64,000 bases of DNA from Spartobacteria bacterium (GTDB lineage: Bacteria; Verrucomicrobiota; Verrucomicrobiia; Chthoniobacterales; UBA10450), in NCBI GenBank assembly GCA_003169695.1, contig PNAS01000044.1:17996-81995 (forward strand). The letters are read 5' to 3'. Every line of letters starts with the position of its first letter. Position 1 is the stretch's first letter. The notes under the pieces were generated by a model. The model was not told where the DNA came from and ran no database searches. It was given only the letters and a program-made list of their open reading frames with translations. A program made the translations under genes and the position numbers. Shown here one piece after another: positions 8,759 to 17,235 of the stretch.

Positions 8759-9145
8759 GATTATTTCCTTCTCAATCTAAGAACGTGAGGCCCATGTCAA
8801 TTTTCTTCTGGGCACTCGGCATATTGACAATCGACTTCATGCATAAGCGACTCCAGAGATTATTCACCGTTTGAATGTCATTCAGGCACAATCGGCCGCG
8901 AGCAAACGATGAAGGAAAAGCTATTCAGGTTAAGACTCAATTAGAAATCGCCAAGCTTGTCCGCCAGGATTTGAGGACATCGTCGACCCGGAGAAGATAT
9001 CGCACTATTCATTTCGTCGGGCGGAGCCCGCATGCAGAATGGAAAGACTGTTCCTTGGAAATTTGATACGGGCGGCGGCCTCGACGTGAATGGGATCGGC
9101 AACAGGGCCAGCCGTCTAGCGAGAACAAGTAAGTCCGCACCAACG
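8759..9145. other. gene-free interval upstream of aconitase
   Basis: No supported gene lies here; a promoter for acn is expected. The 13 bases CGTGAGGCCCATG that cover the acn start codon region (on the opposite strand) occur a second time about 40 bases upstream, near 8785-8797. This is a tiny repeat of the gene start. Confidence 0.5.
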
Positions 9146-9484
9146 TCATTTCTCGCCCGCAGATTGGTCAATATTGAAGACGATACCGTATGGGTCTCTA
9201 AGGTAGCAGCGCGGGATTTTAGGATTCTCCTCTATCACGGTGCAACCGGCTGCTACGAGTTGTCGCTTGGCGGCTTGAATGTCTGGCACCAGAAAATCAA
9301 AGACCGCCCCATGTTCTTTGCCGCGTTCGACGTATAAGCAAAAGGAGCCGGTCTCAAAACCTACGATCGTTTCGCTTTGATGGGTGATTGGCAGACCGAG
9401 AACCGACCCATAAAACTTCAGCGCTTCTGACCAGTTCTCGGTTCGGACGATGATATCTCGCGATGTTCTAAATGCATTAGGCAT
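9146..9484 (-). CDS. VOC-superfamily (glyoxalase/dioxygenase fold) protein
   Basis: The 112-residue product has the paired beta-alpha-beta-beta-beta layout: DIIVRTENWSEALKFYGSVLGLP, a central VGFETGSFCLYVERG strand pair, and RDPYGIVFNI at the C-terminus, where the last glutamate of classic metal sites is replaced by Asn. Enzyme or resistance function cannot be assigned. The ATG at 9484 is chosen because GGAG sits eight bases upstream. Confidence 0.75.
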   Translation of the reverse strand: MPNAFRTSRDIIVRTENWSEALKFYGSVLGLPITHQSETIVGFETGSFCLYVERGKEHGAVFDFLVPDIQAAKRQLVAAGCTVIEENPKIPRCYLRDPYGIVFNIDQSAGEK

Positions 9485-9727
9485 AGTGATCTCCTTGCGG
9501 TAACGAAACCCAAGCTCAGCCACGGCTTCCGCCTACGCAACTGCAGCGTGACATGCCGGCAGGCGCAACTGGCGTTCGCACGCACGGACAGCGTTTGTGA
9601 TTGAGGTTCAAAAGGGCGGCAATTAGGATGAGCTGTTATGTCGGGTGGCGGCATAACGAGAACAAGATCAAGAGATTCTGGACTGAATCTTGTGGCCTGA
9701 CCAAGGCGCGCGGACCCGTCTCTATCT

Positions 9728-10441
9728 TCATGAGAAGAACGCGACTAGGCCGCCGATACCATCTTGCAGCCCGTGGGCCAGCATTCCGGGGCGCAGGCTC
9801 TTGCGCCAGTAGGCAAGCAGTCCCAGTAGCAGTCCCTGAGCCATGATGAGAACCATGACCTTCTCGTAATACCCGTGGGCGAGACCAAAGATCACCCCTT
9901 GAAGGACGATAGCGAATACACGGCTGCCGGTCCACGCGCTGAATTGTTGGGTGAGATATCCACGGAAGATGAGCTCTTCACAAAAGCCGCCAGTCGCGGC
10001 GCACGCCAGCCATACCACAAGCTCGAATCCGGTCTTGGGCGTGATACCGGTCACGTTGCTATTGGCATCGCCCCCAATAAGATGAACCAGAACTCCTATC
10101 AGCGGGACTGCGACAACAAGAAACCCGACGGCAAGTCCTAGATCTTTGAAGAAAGCGCCAAGGGTCTGCCAACGGCCTGAAACCACACTACCTATTGAGA
10201 GCCCGCGGCGTCTAAGTGCGAGCCAGATCAAAAAAACCACACACCACTCTTGTACCAGGATTGTGATGTAGCTTGAGAGCCGGGAACTTATGCCTGGCAC
10301 ATTTGCGTTTGGTAGTCCGTGCTGGTACCAGCTCGCGATCGACCCGACAGCTAGAGGCACTAGCACCAGTACGGTATGCCACCAGGGCGCAATGGGCTCT
10401 CTCGCAGTATCGGCGGACGTTGTCACTGTGCTTGATGACAT
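9728..10441 (-). CDS. CPBP-family intramembrane metalloprotease
   Basis: The 237-residue protein has about seven hydrophobic helices and the family signature EELIFRGYL near residue 165, followed by a second-motif His in FGLAHGYYEK. The CPBP (Abi/CAAX-protease) family includes prenyl-protein proteases and bacteriocin-immunity proteins. The substrate is unknown. It is divergent from the LysR gene at 10600, which may control it. Confidence 0.85.
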   Translation of the reverse strand: MSSSTVTTSADTAREPIAPWWHTVLVLVPLAVGSIASWYQHGLPNANVPGISSRLSSYITILVQEWCVVFLIWLALRRRGLSIGSVVSGRWQTLGAFFKDLGLAVGFLVVAVPLIGVLVHLIGGDANSNVTGITPKTGFELVVWLACAATGGFCEELIFRGYLTQQFSAWTGSRVFAIVLQGVIFGLAHGYYEKVMVLIMAQGLLLGLLAYWRKSLRPGMLAHGLQDGIGGLVAFFS

Positions 10442-10599
10442 TGTGTGTTCGTCTCCCTAGCCATTATGGCGCCGGCAAATCCACTCTCATGCGGTACAAA
10501 TAATCCAGAACAATAATTGCCTCAACTTCATAATATTCAAAATTAACTTGCTTATTATGCACTATTTGGTTGAATCTTGGTTTCTGGTAAGGCCTAAGC

Positions 10600-11541
10600 T
10601 TGTTTGCGGAACTCAAAACTCTGGTTGCACTAGCTAAGACTGGCTCGATGGAGCGAGCCGCCAAGGATCTCTACCTTACGCCTTCAGCATTGACTCGAAG
10701 GATTCAGCGCTTAGAGGCCGAACTTGGTGTTGTTCTCCTTGACCGACATTTCAAACCTCCAAAGCTGACGCAAGCGGGATTCGAGGTTCTAGAGAAGAGC
10801 CGCACTATTCTTTCGTCTCTGAGCGATTTGAAGGCTTCCACGTCTGGGACCACACCCCCGGTTGGGCCTTTTCGTCTGGGTCTCTCTCATGCTCTGGCGC
10901 GGCCGGACATATCTGAGGTCATTATCGAACTGGGCAAGCAATTTCCTCTCCTTCAACCCAACATTTGCAATGATATAAGTTGCCAGTTATTGGCACGCCT
11001 GCACCTTGGTGAGTTGGACGGGGCACTTGTCATCTTGCCCATTGACACGGCTCTGCCGCACGACCTGGAGGGAGTAACGCTTTCGCATGAAGCGATGCGA
11101 CTCGTTCACGCACGAACCTCGGCTCAACTAAGGTCTTCGAAATCCTCGGAATTTTATCGGCGGAATTGGGTTCTTAATCCAGTCGGATGTTTGGTGCGAG
11201 AAGAGATAAAGAATCGGGTTGAACACCTCGGCGTTCCACTCATTGTTGCCGCCGAGCTGCACAATCCGGACTTGCAACTCTCGCTCATTGCTGGGAATGT
11301 GGGCGTGGGAATGTTGCGAGCCAGCTTTCTACGGACACACTCGCTGCGCACTCGACTAAGTATTATTGAGCATCCGAATTTCAATATTTCAATCAGGATC
11401 GCCTTCTTTCGTGCCAGGCATCTTGGCACACGAGAGCAGGTAGCCCTCGAACTTCAGCGGATACTCGTGAAACACTTCAAAGGTGCCAGTGAGGCCCCCC
11501 TCCGAGTCACTCGGCGGATCGTGGCGGGCACGGCTCCTTAG
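10600..11541 (+). CDS. LysR-family transcriptional regulator
   Basis: The 313-residue product has the LysR winged helix at residues 1-60 (ALAKTGSMERAAKDLYLTPS, RRIQRLEAELGVVLLDR) and a periplasmic-binding-like effector domain behind it. A TTG start preceded by AAGG is used. The 158-bp AT-rich gap to the divergent CPBP protease gene is where its operator should lie. Effector unknown. It and the protease interrupt the run of citrate-metabolism genes. Confidence 0.85.
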   Translation: MFAELKTLVALAKTGSMERAAKDLYLTPSALTRRIQRLEAELGVVLLDRHFKPPKLTQAGFEVLEKSRTILSSLSDLKASTSGTTPPVGPFRLGLSHALARPDISEVIIELGKQFPLLQPNICNDISCQLLARLHLGELDGALVILPIDTALPHDLEGVTLSHEAMRLVHARTSAQLRSSKSSEFYRRNWVLNPVGCLVREEIKNRVEHLGVPLIVAAELHNPDLQLSLIAGNVGVGMLRASFLRTHSLRTRLSIIEHPNFNISIRIAFFRARHLGTREQVALELQRILVKHFKGASEAPLRVTRRIVAGTAP

Positions 11542-11632
11542 GGCGCTAATCTGGATGCAACTGACTCGGTCGGCGACTAATCGGGGAATCGTGCGACTCC
11601 GTTTGGTCTGAGAATACAATCTTCCGACCCTG

Positions 11633-11827
11633 TTATTTTGGTTGCGTCGGATCGGCGATCGCGGTGGCGCCGATCTGCTTGAACTTCGGGATCACGGCAC
11701 CGGTGTTGTCATGCGTCATCACATGGCGCGGGCGGATCGAAACAAAATCGCCGGCGCGCACCACGGTTCCCGCCGCGAGTCCATCAGCGTGTCGTGCGGC
11801 AATCTTCTCGACGAGCGTGAGGCCCAT
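11633..11827 (-). pseudogene. 5' fragment of a second aconitase gene
   Basis: The 64 codons from the ATG onward repeat the N-terminus of the intact aconitase (MGLTLVEKIAARHADGL and on through HVMTHDNTGAVIPKF), with about six substitutions. The similarity ends after QP, followed immediately by a stop. The remaining ~600 codons are absent. It lies on the same strand as the intact gene, downstream of the ATP-citrate lyase operon. Confidence 0.85.
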
Positions 11828-11845
11828 ATCTAATTCAGCGAACCT

Positions 11846-12061
11846 TTATTTCGTGAGTGAGGGCGTTCGTTGACGAATGATCTTCCGTAGCGACACATTC
11901 ACGGACCTGGAGCTGGAGAATACCTTGGCGACATCAGGCTCCAGGACGACGACGTTCGCGCCCTGCGCATAACGGCGCACGTATTTTCCACGCTTGCCTT
12001 GCGAGAAATCGTCTTCGTCGCGCATCGGCGTTCGAGCGGACTTATTCGATGTTTTCTTCAT
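11846..12061 (-). CDS. small hypothetical protein, antitoxin-like
   Basis: The 71-residue basic protein has a DDFSQGKRGKYVRRYAQGAN stretch followed by a VVVLEPDVAKVF segment and a SVNVSLRKIIRQ helix. This layout is typical of small verrucomicrobial proteins often found with toxin genes and is reminiscent of CopG-like antitoxins. No partner is adjacent in the usual overlap, so the role is a guess. Confidence 0.5.
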   Translation of the reverse strand: MKKTSNKSARTPMRDEDDFSQGKRGKYVRRYAQGANVVVLEPDVAKVFSSSRSVNVSLRKIIRQRTPSLTK

Positions 12062-12086
12062 AAAACTTGTGCTCTCGCCGGCTCAA

Positions 12087-12269
12087 TCAGCGTCTCGACT
12101 GCTTCCCGCTGGGATTCTTCCGCGTGCCGTAGGGCTTAAGCAGTTTTGCTCCCATGTCGTTGAGCCGCTGATAGTAATCGGGGTTTTTCTCCGCCTCACG
12201 CGCCATGGCCTCCTTGATTTTTCGAATCCCCAGCAAGGTTTTGGATTCGCGCAGTTCGATCTTTTTCAC
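12087..12269 (-). CDS. small basic protein downstream of PIN gene
   Basis: The 60-residue protein begins MKKIELRESKTLLGIRKIKE and is highly charged. It begins three bases after the stop of the PIN-domain gene and would be co-expressed with it. An antitoxin in reverse toxin-antitoxin order is possible. No domain was recognised. Confidence 0.5.
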   Translation of the reverse strand: MKKIELRESKTLLGIRKIKEAMAREAEKNPDYYQRLNDMGAKLLKPYGTRKNPSGKQSRR

Positions 12270-12272
12270 AAT

Positions 12273-12728
12273 TCAATTACCTCCTCTGGCGTATGGATCC
12301 GGATCGGCGGAAGACGACATGGCCAGATTTGTCCGATTGATACCCTCGATCCGTCGCACATTTGCCAGATGCTTCATGTTCCACGTTACCACAACATCCA
12401 AATTGTTGAGAACTGCCAATGCCACGTGCACGGCATCGTCTCGGTAGCGGGCGGGAATCACGCCATCGGTCACATATCGCCCGGCCAAAGCCACGGCCTC
12501 ATCGCTGATGGGAAGATTTTCCACTGGAAGCCGGGCCACGGCCTCCAACAGCTTGTCGCGCACAGCTGGAGAGGCGCGGTTCAATTCTGCCAGCACCAAT
12601 TCCGAGATGTAGAGCTTGTCGGGGCTGATCGCGAGCCACTCGAAAAACTGTCGTGTCACCTCCTGCTTCTCGGGCGCGTCGTCTGCGAGCAGAAAACTCG
12701 GCACCGTCGTTTCGAGATAGAGTTTCAA
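12273..12728 (-). CDS. PIN-domain protein
   Basis: About 151 residues from a TTG start that is preceded by AGGA and opens LKLYLETTVPSF, the normal first strand of this PIN subgroup. An ATG further upstream (12815) would overlap the HD gene and add a non-conserved leader. Acidic positions are in YLETT, ISELVLAELNRA and RYRDDAVHVALA, and the family-typical WNMKHLAN closes the fold. It is probably an RNase toxin of the VapC class. It is last but one in the operon that begins with ATP-citrate lyase. Confidence 0.75.
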   Translation of the reverse strand: MKLYLETTVPSFLLADDAPEKQEVTRQFFEWLAISPDKLYISELVLAELNRASPAVRDKLLEAVARLPVENLPISDEAVALAGRYVTDGVIPARYRDDAVHVALAVLNNLDVVVTWNMKHLANVRRIEGINRTNLAMSSSADPDPYARGGN

Positions 12729-12771
12729 TTCTTCCTGCTCAAGAAAACCAATTGAGACAGCACCCAATGCG

Positions 12772-13380
12772 TCACTTCTTGGTGGCCCGCTTCCCGAGAA
12801 GTTTGGCGATGTCAAAGTCCACGAAGTCGGCGTGATGGAAAATTATCGACTCGATCGAGCGCTCCATCTTATCGCCCTCGTGACTGTGCGTGGCGATGAT
12901 GTGCATGACTTCGCCGGGAATGCCGTGCTTGTAGGCTAGCGCGACGCCGGTGAAGGGATGCCGCACCTGCTGGCCGAATTTGCCCTGAATCACATTGCCT
13001 GACGCGTCCTTATCAAACTCCAGCGGTTTGCCCACATCCGCCAGAAGCGCACCTGCGATGAGGTAGTCGCGTTGAATGGGAATGCTGCAGCGGAAGGATT
13101 TCTTGAGCACATCGGCGATGGCGGTGCATTGCCGAGCGCAGGAATTGAGATGCTCGACGAAAGTCATCTTAATGTCGCCGGCGAGCAGGGTGAACTTGAC
13201 CGCTCGAAGTTCGGCGAAGGTCCAGCCCTTGCCGCCGCACCCCGTGGTAATGGCCTCGCTCCAGACCGCAGCGACCTTTTCGCGCAGCGACTTGTTCTTG
13301 ATCTTCCTGATGCTGGGAAAGAGTTCTGCGATTTTAGTGACGCCGTAGGCGGTTGGTTGGTTTGCTTTCATCGTGTTCAT
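12772..13380 (-). CDS. HD-fold protein with altered HD motif
   Basis: The 202-residue protein has an HD-superfamily layout: HLNSCARQC, then ALLADVGKP where family members normally read HD, then HPFTGVALAYKHGIP, HIIATHSHEGD and HHADFVDFD. The first His of the central HD pair is Ala here, so metal binding and phosphohydrolase activity may be changed or lost. Its ATG overlaps the preceding stop (ATGA). Function in this operon is unknown. Confidence 0.7.
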   Translation of the reverse strand: MNTMKANQPTAYGVTKIAELFPSIRKIKNKSLREKVAAVWSEAITTGCGGKGWTFAELRAVKFTLLAGDIKMTFVEHLNSCARQCTAIADVLKKSFRCSIPIQRDYLIAGALLADVGKPLEFDKDASGNVIQGKFGQQVRHPFTGVALAYKHGIPGEVMHIIATHSHEGDKMERSIESIIFHHADFVDFDIAKLLGKRATKK

Positions 13381-13658
13381 TTCGATTTCAGGCGGTATTT
13401 TGGAGGTTTGCCAGAAGTTCTCTGGACTAATTTTCTAGCTTCTAAATCGAGCTTAACGGTTTCTCCATACCAACTGATGTTCCCTGAAAACTTGCCCTTT
13501 AAGCTCTGGTTGAGCCGATCGAATAATTCGTCATGAGTGAGTTCCTTCTTTTGCAAAGCAGAAAGGATCGCCTTCTTGAGCGCTTCGTATTTTTGCTTGT
13601 CGATATTTTTCCCACTTTTACCTAATGGATGTTTGGTCAGTATTTTTTCTTCGTTCAT
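13377..13658 (-). CDS. small DUF6958-like protein
   Basis: The 93-residue protein begins MNEEKILTKHPLGKSGKNID and contains a predicted winged-helix-like region (KKAILSALQKKELTHDELFD). The opening resembles DUF6958 as I remember it; I could not verify this. It overlaps both neighbours by four bases, so it is translated from the aclB-aclA message. Confidence 0.6.
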   Translation of the reverse strand: MNEEKILTKHPLGKSGKNIDKQKYEALKKAILSALQKKELTHDELFDRLNQSLKGKFSGNISWYGETVKLDLEARKLVQRTSGKPPKYRLKSK

Positions 13659-15418
13659 CGTTGTTCGCCTTCTTCCTTGGGATTTGGACCTTCGGACTTG
13701 GAGCTTCCGCCAGAGATGCTTCTCGGCGGCGGTCCGTCATAGCCGTGTTTGACGGGATCAATTCGCCGCATCGGTTTCTCGCGGGTTTGCTCTTCGATGA
13801 CATGCGCTACTAAACCCGGCGTTCGTGCAATCATGAAAATACCGTTGAACGCCGCGGGATTCATTCCCAGATCGGCGAGGATGGCTCCGATGGCGCCGTC
13901 CACATTGATGGGGAGCGGTTTCTTCGCATCGGCGAACGATTTTTCCACGGCCCGCGCCGCCTGCATGTGCGTTCCGTCCACGCCGGCTTCGCGCGCCAGC
14001 TCGAACAAACGCGCGGTGCGCGGATCCTTGGTGTGATAGCGATGACCAAATCCTGGCATTCGATCGCCCGCTTCCTTCATGGCCGCGAGTGTGAGCATGG
14101 CGGCTTCCTCCATCGAGATGGATTTGCTCGTGGCGCGATCGGCAATCTTTTTCAGTTGCCGGGCGCAATCCTCAATAGCGCCGCCATGATGACGATTGAT
14201 CGACATGATGCCGGCGGCGACCGACGCGCTCAACGAGGCGCCGGTGGATGCGACGGTTCGCGCGGCCAACGCGCTCGGAGGCGTGGCGCCATGATCGATC
14301 GACGCCACCAAGACCGCGTCCATCAAACGTCCGATCTCGAGCGACGGCAACTCGCCGGTCAAAATCAAATGCACCGCGGCGCCAAAGGAGGCGCGTCCCA
14401 TGAGATCGGCGATGTCGTATCCGCGCACCGCGACTCGGTTAGGCTCGATGCGAGTCACGGCGGTATTCCACACGGCATTCTTGTCAGTTTCGCTCATAAG
14501 ACTTTTCCCGTTTATGCGTTTGAGAATATCAACCACCGCACTCGGTAGCTCGCCAAATGCATCGACCACCGTGGCGCCCGCCTCCCGCAAGGCTTTCACT
14601 TTGCCGGCGTGCGTGCCGCGACCACCTTCGATAATGGCCCCGGCGTGACTGAAGCGCGTGCCTTCGCGCGCCGCCTTCCCGCCGATGTAGGCGATGACCG
14701 GCTTGGTCACTTTTCGATCGCGAATCAGCTGTGCCAGTTCCTCTTCTTGGGACGAACCAATTTCACCAAAGATCACGATGGCTTCGGTGAGCGGATCGGC
14801 CTCAAACATCAGCGCCGCATCGGGAATACGAATTCCAAGAACCGCGTCGCCGCCAATGTGCGCGATGGTCGAAATGCGCACTCCGGACTGTCCGAGGTAG
14901 TAGCCCGTGCTCGAAGCCATCCCGCCGGAACGACTGATCACTCCAACGCCGGTCGGGATGCCGGGCTTGAACCATTGCCGCGCACTTTCGGCGCGGCCCC
15001 CGATCATGCCGACCACGGCCTTGCCCGGGCTCAGGACGCCGAGCGTGTTGGGTCCGACAAACATCGCGCCATTCGCTTTAGCCGCGGCGGCGATTTCCAT
15101 CGCATCCCACACCGGCACGCGATCAGGCACGAGGACAGTAAGTTTGATTCCCGCATCAATGGCGGAAATGGCTGCGTCTTTCACGCCGACCGCAGGAACA
15201 AAAAGGACCGAGATGTCGATCTTTCCCAAAGCTTTCACCGCATCCTGCGGCGTGTTGAAGACAGGCACGCCCAGGACCGCTTGTCCGCCTTTACCCGGTG
15301 TTACACCCGCGACAACATTGGTTCCGTACTCACGCATCAGGCGAGTGCGCGCCTGACCTTCGCGACCCGTGATGCCTTGCACCAGAACGCGCTTTGTTTC
15401 GTCGATCAAAATTGCCAT
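13655..15418 (-). CDS. aclA: ATP-citrate lyase, alpha-like plus citrate-synthase-like subunit
   Basis: The 587-residue fusion has a succinyl-CoA-synthetase alpha half (residues ~5-300: VLVQGITGREG, NTLGVLSPGKA, and the phospho-histidine at His258 in SHAGAIIEGG) and a citrate-synthase-like half (~315-560) with His376 in DHGATPPSA and His459 in MPGFGHRYHTKDPR. With the beta-type partner encoded immediately upstream this is the two-subunit ATP-citrate lyase arrangement known from Chlorobium. The enzyme cleaves citrate with ATP and CoA to acetyl-CoA and oxaloacetate. The C-terminal ~30 residues are a disordered Gly/Ser/Pro tail. Start ATG abuts the upstream stop. Confidence 0.85.
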   Translation of the reverse strand: MAILIDETKRVLVQGITGREGQARTRLMREYGTNVVAGVTPGKGGQAVLGVPVFNTPQDAVKALGKIDISVLFVPAVGVKDAAISAIDAGIKLTVLVPDRVPVWDAMEIAAAAKANGAMFVGPNTLGVLSPGKAVVGMIGGRAESARQWFKPGIPTGVGVISRSGGMASSTGYYLGQSGVRISTIAHIGGDAVLGIRIPDAALMFEADPLTEAIVIFGEIGSSQEEELAQLIRDRKVTKPVIAYIGGKAAREGTRFSHAGAIIEGGRGTHAGKVKALREAGATVVDAFGELPSAVVDILKRINGKSLMSETDKNAVWNTAVTRIEPNRVAVRGYDIADLMGRASFGAAVHLILTGELPSLEIGRLMDAVLVASIDHGATPPSALAARTVASTGASLSASVAAGIMSINRHHGGAIEDCARQLKKIADRATSKSISMEEAAMLTLAAMKEAGDRMPGFGHRYHTKDPRTARLFELAREAGVDGTHMQAARAVEKSFADAKKPLPINVDGAIGAILADLGMNPAAFNGIFMIARTPGLVAHVIEEQTREKPMRRIDPVKHGYDGPPPRSISGGSSKSEGPNPKEEGEQR

Positions 15419-16975
15419 TTAGCGCGCGCCTCCAATCAATTCATCCAAGCCGGGAATATCGAGTTCCAGGTAAAAGCCTTCCACTCCGGCGAGTCGACAC
15501 TCGACATCGCAGGCGAGCAACTCGGAATCTTTGTTGGCAAACTCTTCGCTCGGCAACGCCGCTGCAGGTCCGGCAGCTGCCGGACGATCCACGATCAATC
15601 CGCCCGAGTGCGTCTCCACGGCGCGACGAATCTGCGGCCACTTCGTGGTGTCAATCCAGACGCGACCACTTTTCACGGGAAACATGGTCGCCGACGGATC
15701 CTTGACGAACTTCGGCACACGCGGAGCGCGCGGTTTCCATTTTGTGCCGCCCGCGCCTGCGACAAGTTCCGCGAAGCGCTCGGCGATCATGGCCGGCGCG
15801 TCGGTCTTGCGATAGCCCTCGACTGGCGCGCGAAGCAGCCCGGACATTCGCTGCAAAATATCCACGGCGCGGTCTTCGGTGTTGCCCCCCAAACGAATCA
15901 CCGCTGGAATATGCAGATCAAGTTCCCAAAACGCCTTGGCCAGTCCATACGCGGACCAATATTGTTCCTGGCTCGCGACGCCGGAGCCCGAACCGAAATA
16001 ACCCACGATGTCGGGTTGAGCCAAAATAATCCGGCTGGCGCGATATACCTTGGACGCGGATGGATTGCCGCTGGTGTCGGTGAAATTGGCGATGGTGAAT
16101 CCCGCGTTCACAATGGCGTCCATCGACATCATGGATCCGCCGCCGCCAGCGCCGTGAAAACCAACCAAACCTTTGGAATCTTTGGCAGCCACCGTGGCCA
16201 ACTGCGCGAAATAAAATGTGCCGCGATGATCACTTTGCTCGGCGGCGTAGGCCACGCGTTCCAGGGCAGTAGGCGGATGATCGAATTCTCGTGCGATCTC
16301 GATCCCCAGTTCAGGGTGTCGCGCCACGGCGTAATCATCAATCGTGATGCGGCAATCAGCGGCGACGAACTGACCATCCTTTGTCAGCACCAGCGGATTT
16401 ATTTCAAGCGAACGGGCTTCAACGCTGCGGGCGGCGGTAAATAATTTTTGAATCGAGTCGGCGAGTTGCGTCGCGTGCGCCGGCGAAAGACCGCACGAAG
16501 CGGCGGCTTCGCCAACGGCCGAATCCAGAGGTCCGCTCTTCACGTGGCAGGCGATGCGCCGGGTCGAGGCGGCACGCTCTTCGATTCCGCTGCCGCCGCC
16601 GGCCGCGAAAATAATCACCGGGGCGCGAGCGGCGTCATCAATTGCAAACGAAAGAAAAAACTCCCGCTCGATCGCAATTTTCTCTTCCACCAACACGGCT
16701 TCAACGGGGAACTGGCCAACTTTCATGGCCAGCATGCGCGCCGCGTGGCCGCGAACATCATCTGGCCTCTTGGCAAACATCACCCCGCCGATGCCGGCTC
16801 GGCCGGTCGTCCAGGCTTGAATCTTGACGACCACTTCGGTGCCTTTCTTGCCGCCGGCGAGTTCTTTGGCCGCCGCCACGGCTTCCTCGGCGGTTAAGGC
16901 GGCGCGGCCCCGCGGAATCTTGAATCCGTTGGCGGCGAGAATGGCTTTGCCTTGATATTCGTGAAGTCGCGCCAT
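15419..16975 (-). CDS. aclB: ATP-citrate lyase, ATP-grasp (beta-like) subunit
   Basis: The 518-residue protein begins MARLHEYQGKAILAANGFKI, the ATP-grasp start shared by succinyl-CoA synthetase beta and ATP-citrate lyase. It continues with KIQAWTTGRAGIGGV, SLEINPLVLTKDG (metal/nucleotide site), a flavodoxin-like citrate/CoA domain with GLVGFHGAGGGGSM, and VIRLGGNTEDRAVDIL. It is about 100 residues longer than Chlorobium AclB, with the extra at the C-terminus. It is first in an operon whose following genes abut or overlap. Citryl-CoA synthetase is the main alternative, but the partner carries a fused citrate-synthase domain. Confidence 0.83.
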   Translation of the reverse strand: MARLHEYQGKAILAANGFKIPRGRAALTAEEAVAAAKELAGGKKGTEVVVKIQAWTTGRAGIGGVMFAKRPDDVRGHAARMLAMKVGQFPVEAVLVEEKIAIEREFFLSFAIDDAARAPVIIFAAGGGSGIEERAASTRRIACHVKSGPLDSAVGEAAASCGLSPAHATQLADSIQKLFTAARSVEARSLEINPLVLTKDGQFVAADCRITIDDYAVARHPELGIEIAREFDHPPTALERVAYAAEQSDHRGTFYFAQLATVAAKDSKGLVGFHGAGGGGSMMSMDAIVNAGFTIANFTDTSGNPSASKVYRASRIILAQPDIVGYFGSGSGVASQEQYWSAYGLAKAFWELDLHIPAVIRLGGNTEDRAVDILQRMSGLLRAPVEGYRKTDAPAMIAERFAELVAGAGGTKWKPRAPRVPKFVKDPSATMFPVKSGRVWIDTTKWPQIRRAVETHSGGLIVDRPAAAGPAAALPSEEFANKDSELLACDVECRLAGVEGFYLELDIPGLDELIGGAR

Positions 16976-17034
16976 GGCCGGGTGCTATATATCGCTGCCG
17001 CCGATCCTCGCAAACAATCAGCATGAAACAAAGT

Positions 17035-17203
17035 CTGTCATCCCGAGCCGCGCAGACGGCGAGGGACCTCACAAAGGCTCATACGTTTTCTTCAACCAGA
17101 AAATATGGTTCAAAGTCTGGGTGGTGTAGATCGCGAAGCGACTATAGGAGGCCACTTGCGAGTTGGTGAGGTCCTTCGCCGTCTGCGCGCCTCAGGATGA
17201 CAG
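17035..17203. repeat. 169-bp palindromic element with 38-bp inverted arms
   Basis: The arm at 17035-17072 (CTGTCATCCCGAGCCGCGCA and on) is matched by the complement of 17166-17203 with only three mismatches in 38. The arms enclose about 90 bases. It sits between the divergent aclB and thiolase genes. The structure is that of a miniature inverted-repeat element or a large palindromic intergenic repeat. Confidence 0.75.
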
Positions 17204-17235
17204 CAGCCCGCATTCAGCTTAATTTACGCAATCGT

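Noticed and set aside
9032..9337. Plus-strand frame over the VOC gene
   Set aside because: It is antisense to a well-supported VOC-fold protein.
14609..16444. 611-codon plus-strand open frame across aclA/aclB
   Set aside because: It is a shadow of the acl genes, with His/Arg-rich composition and no domain.
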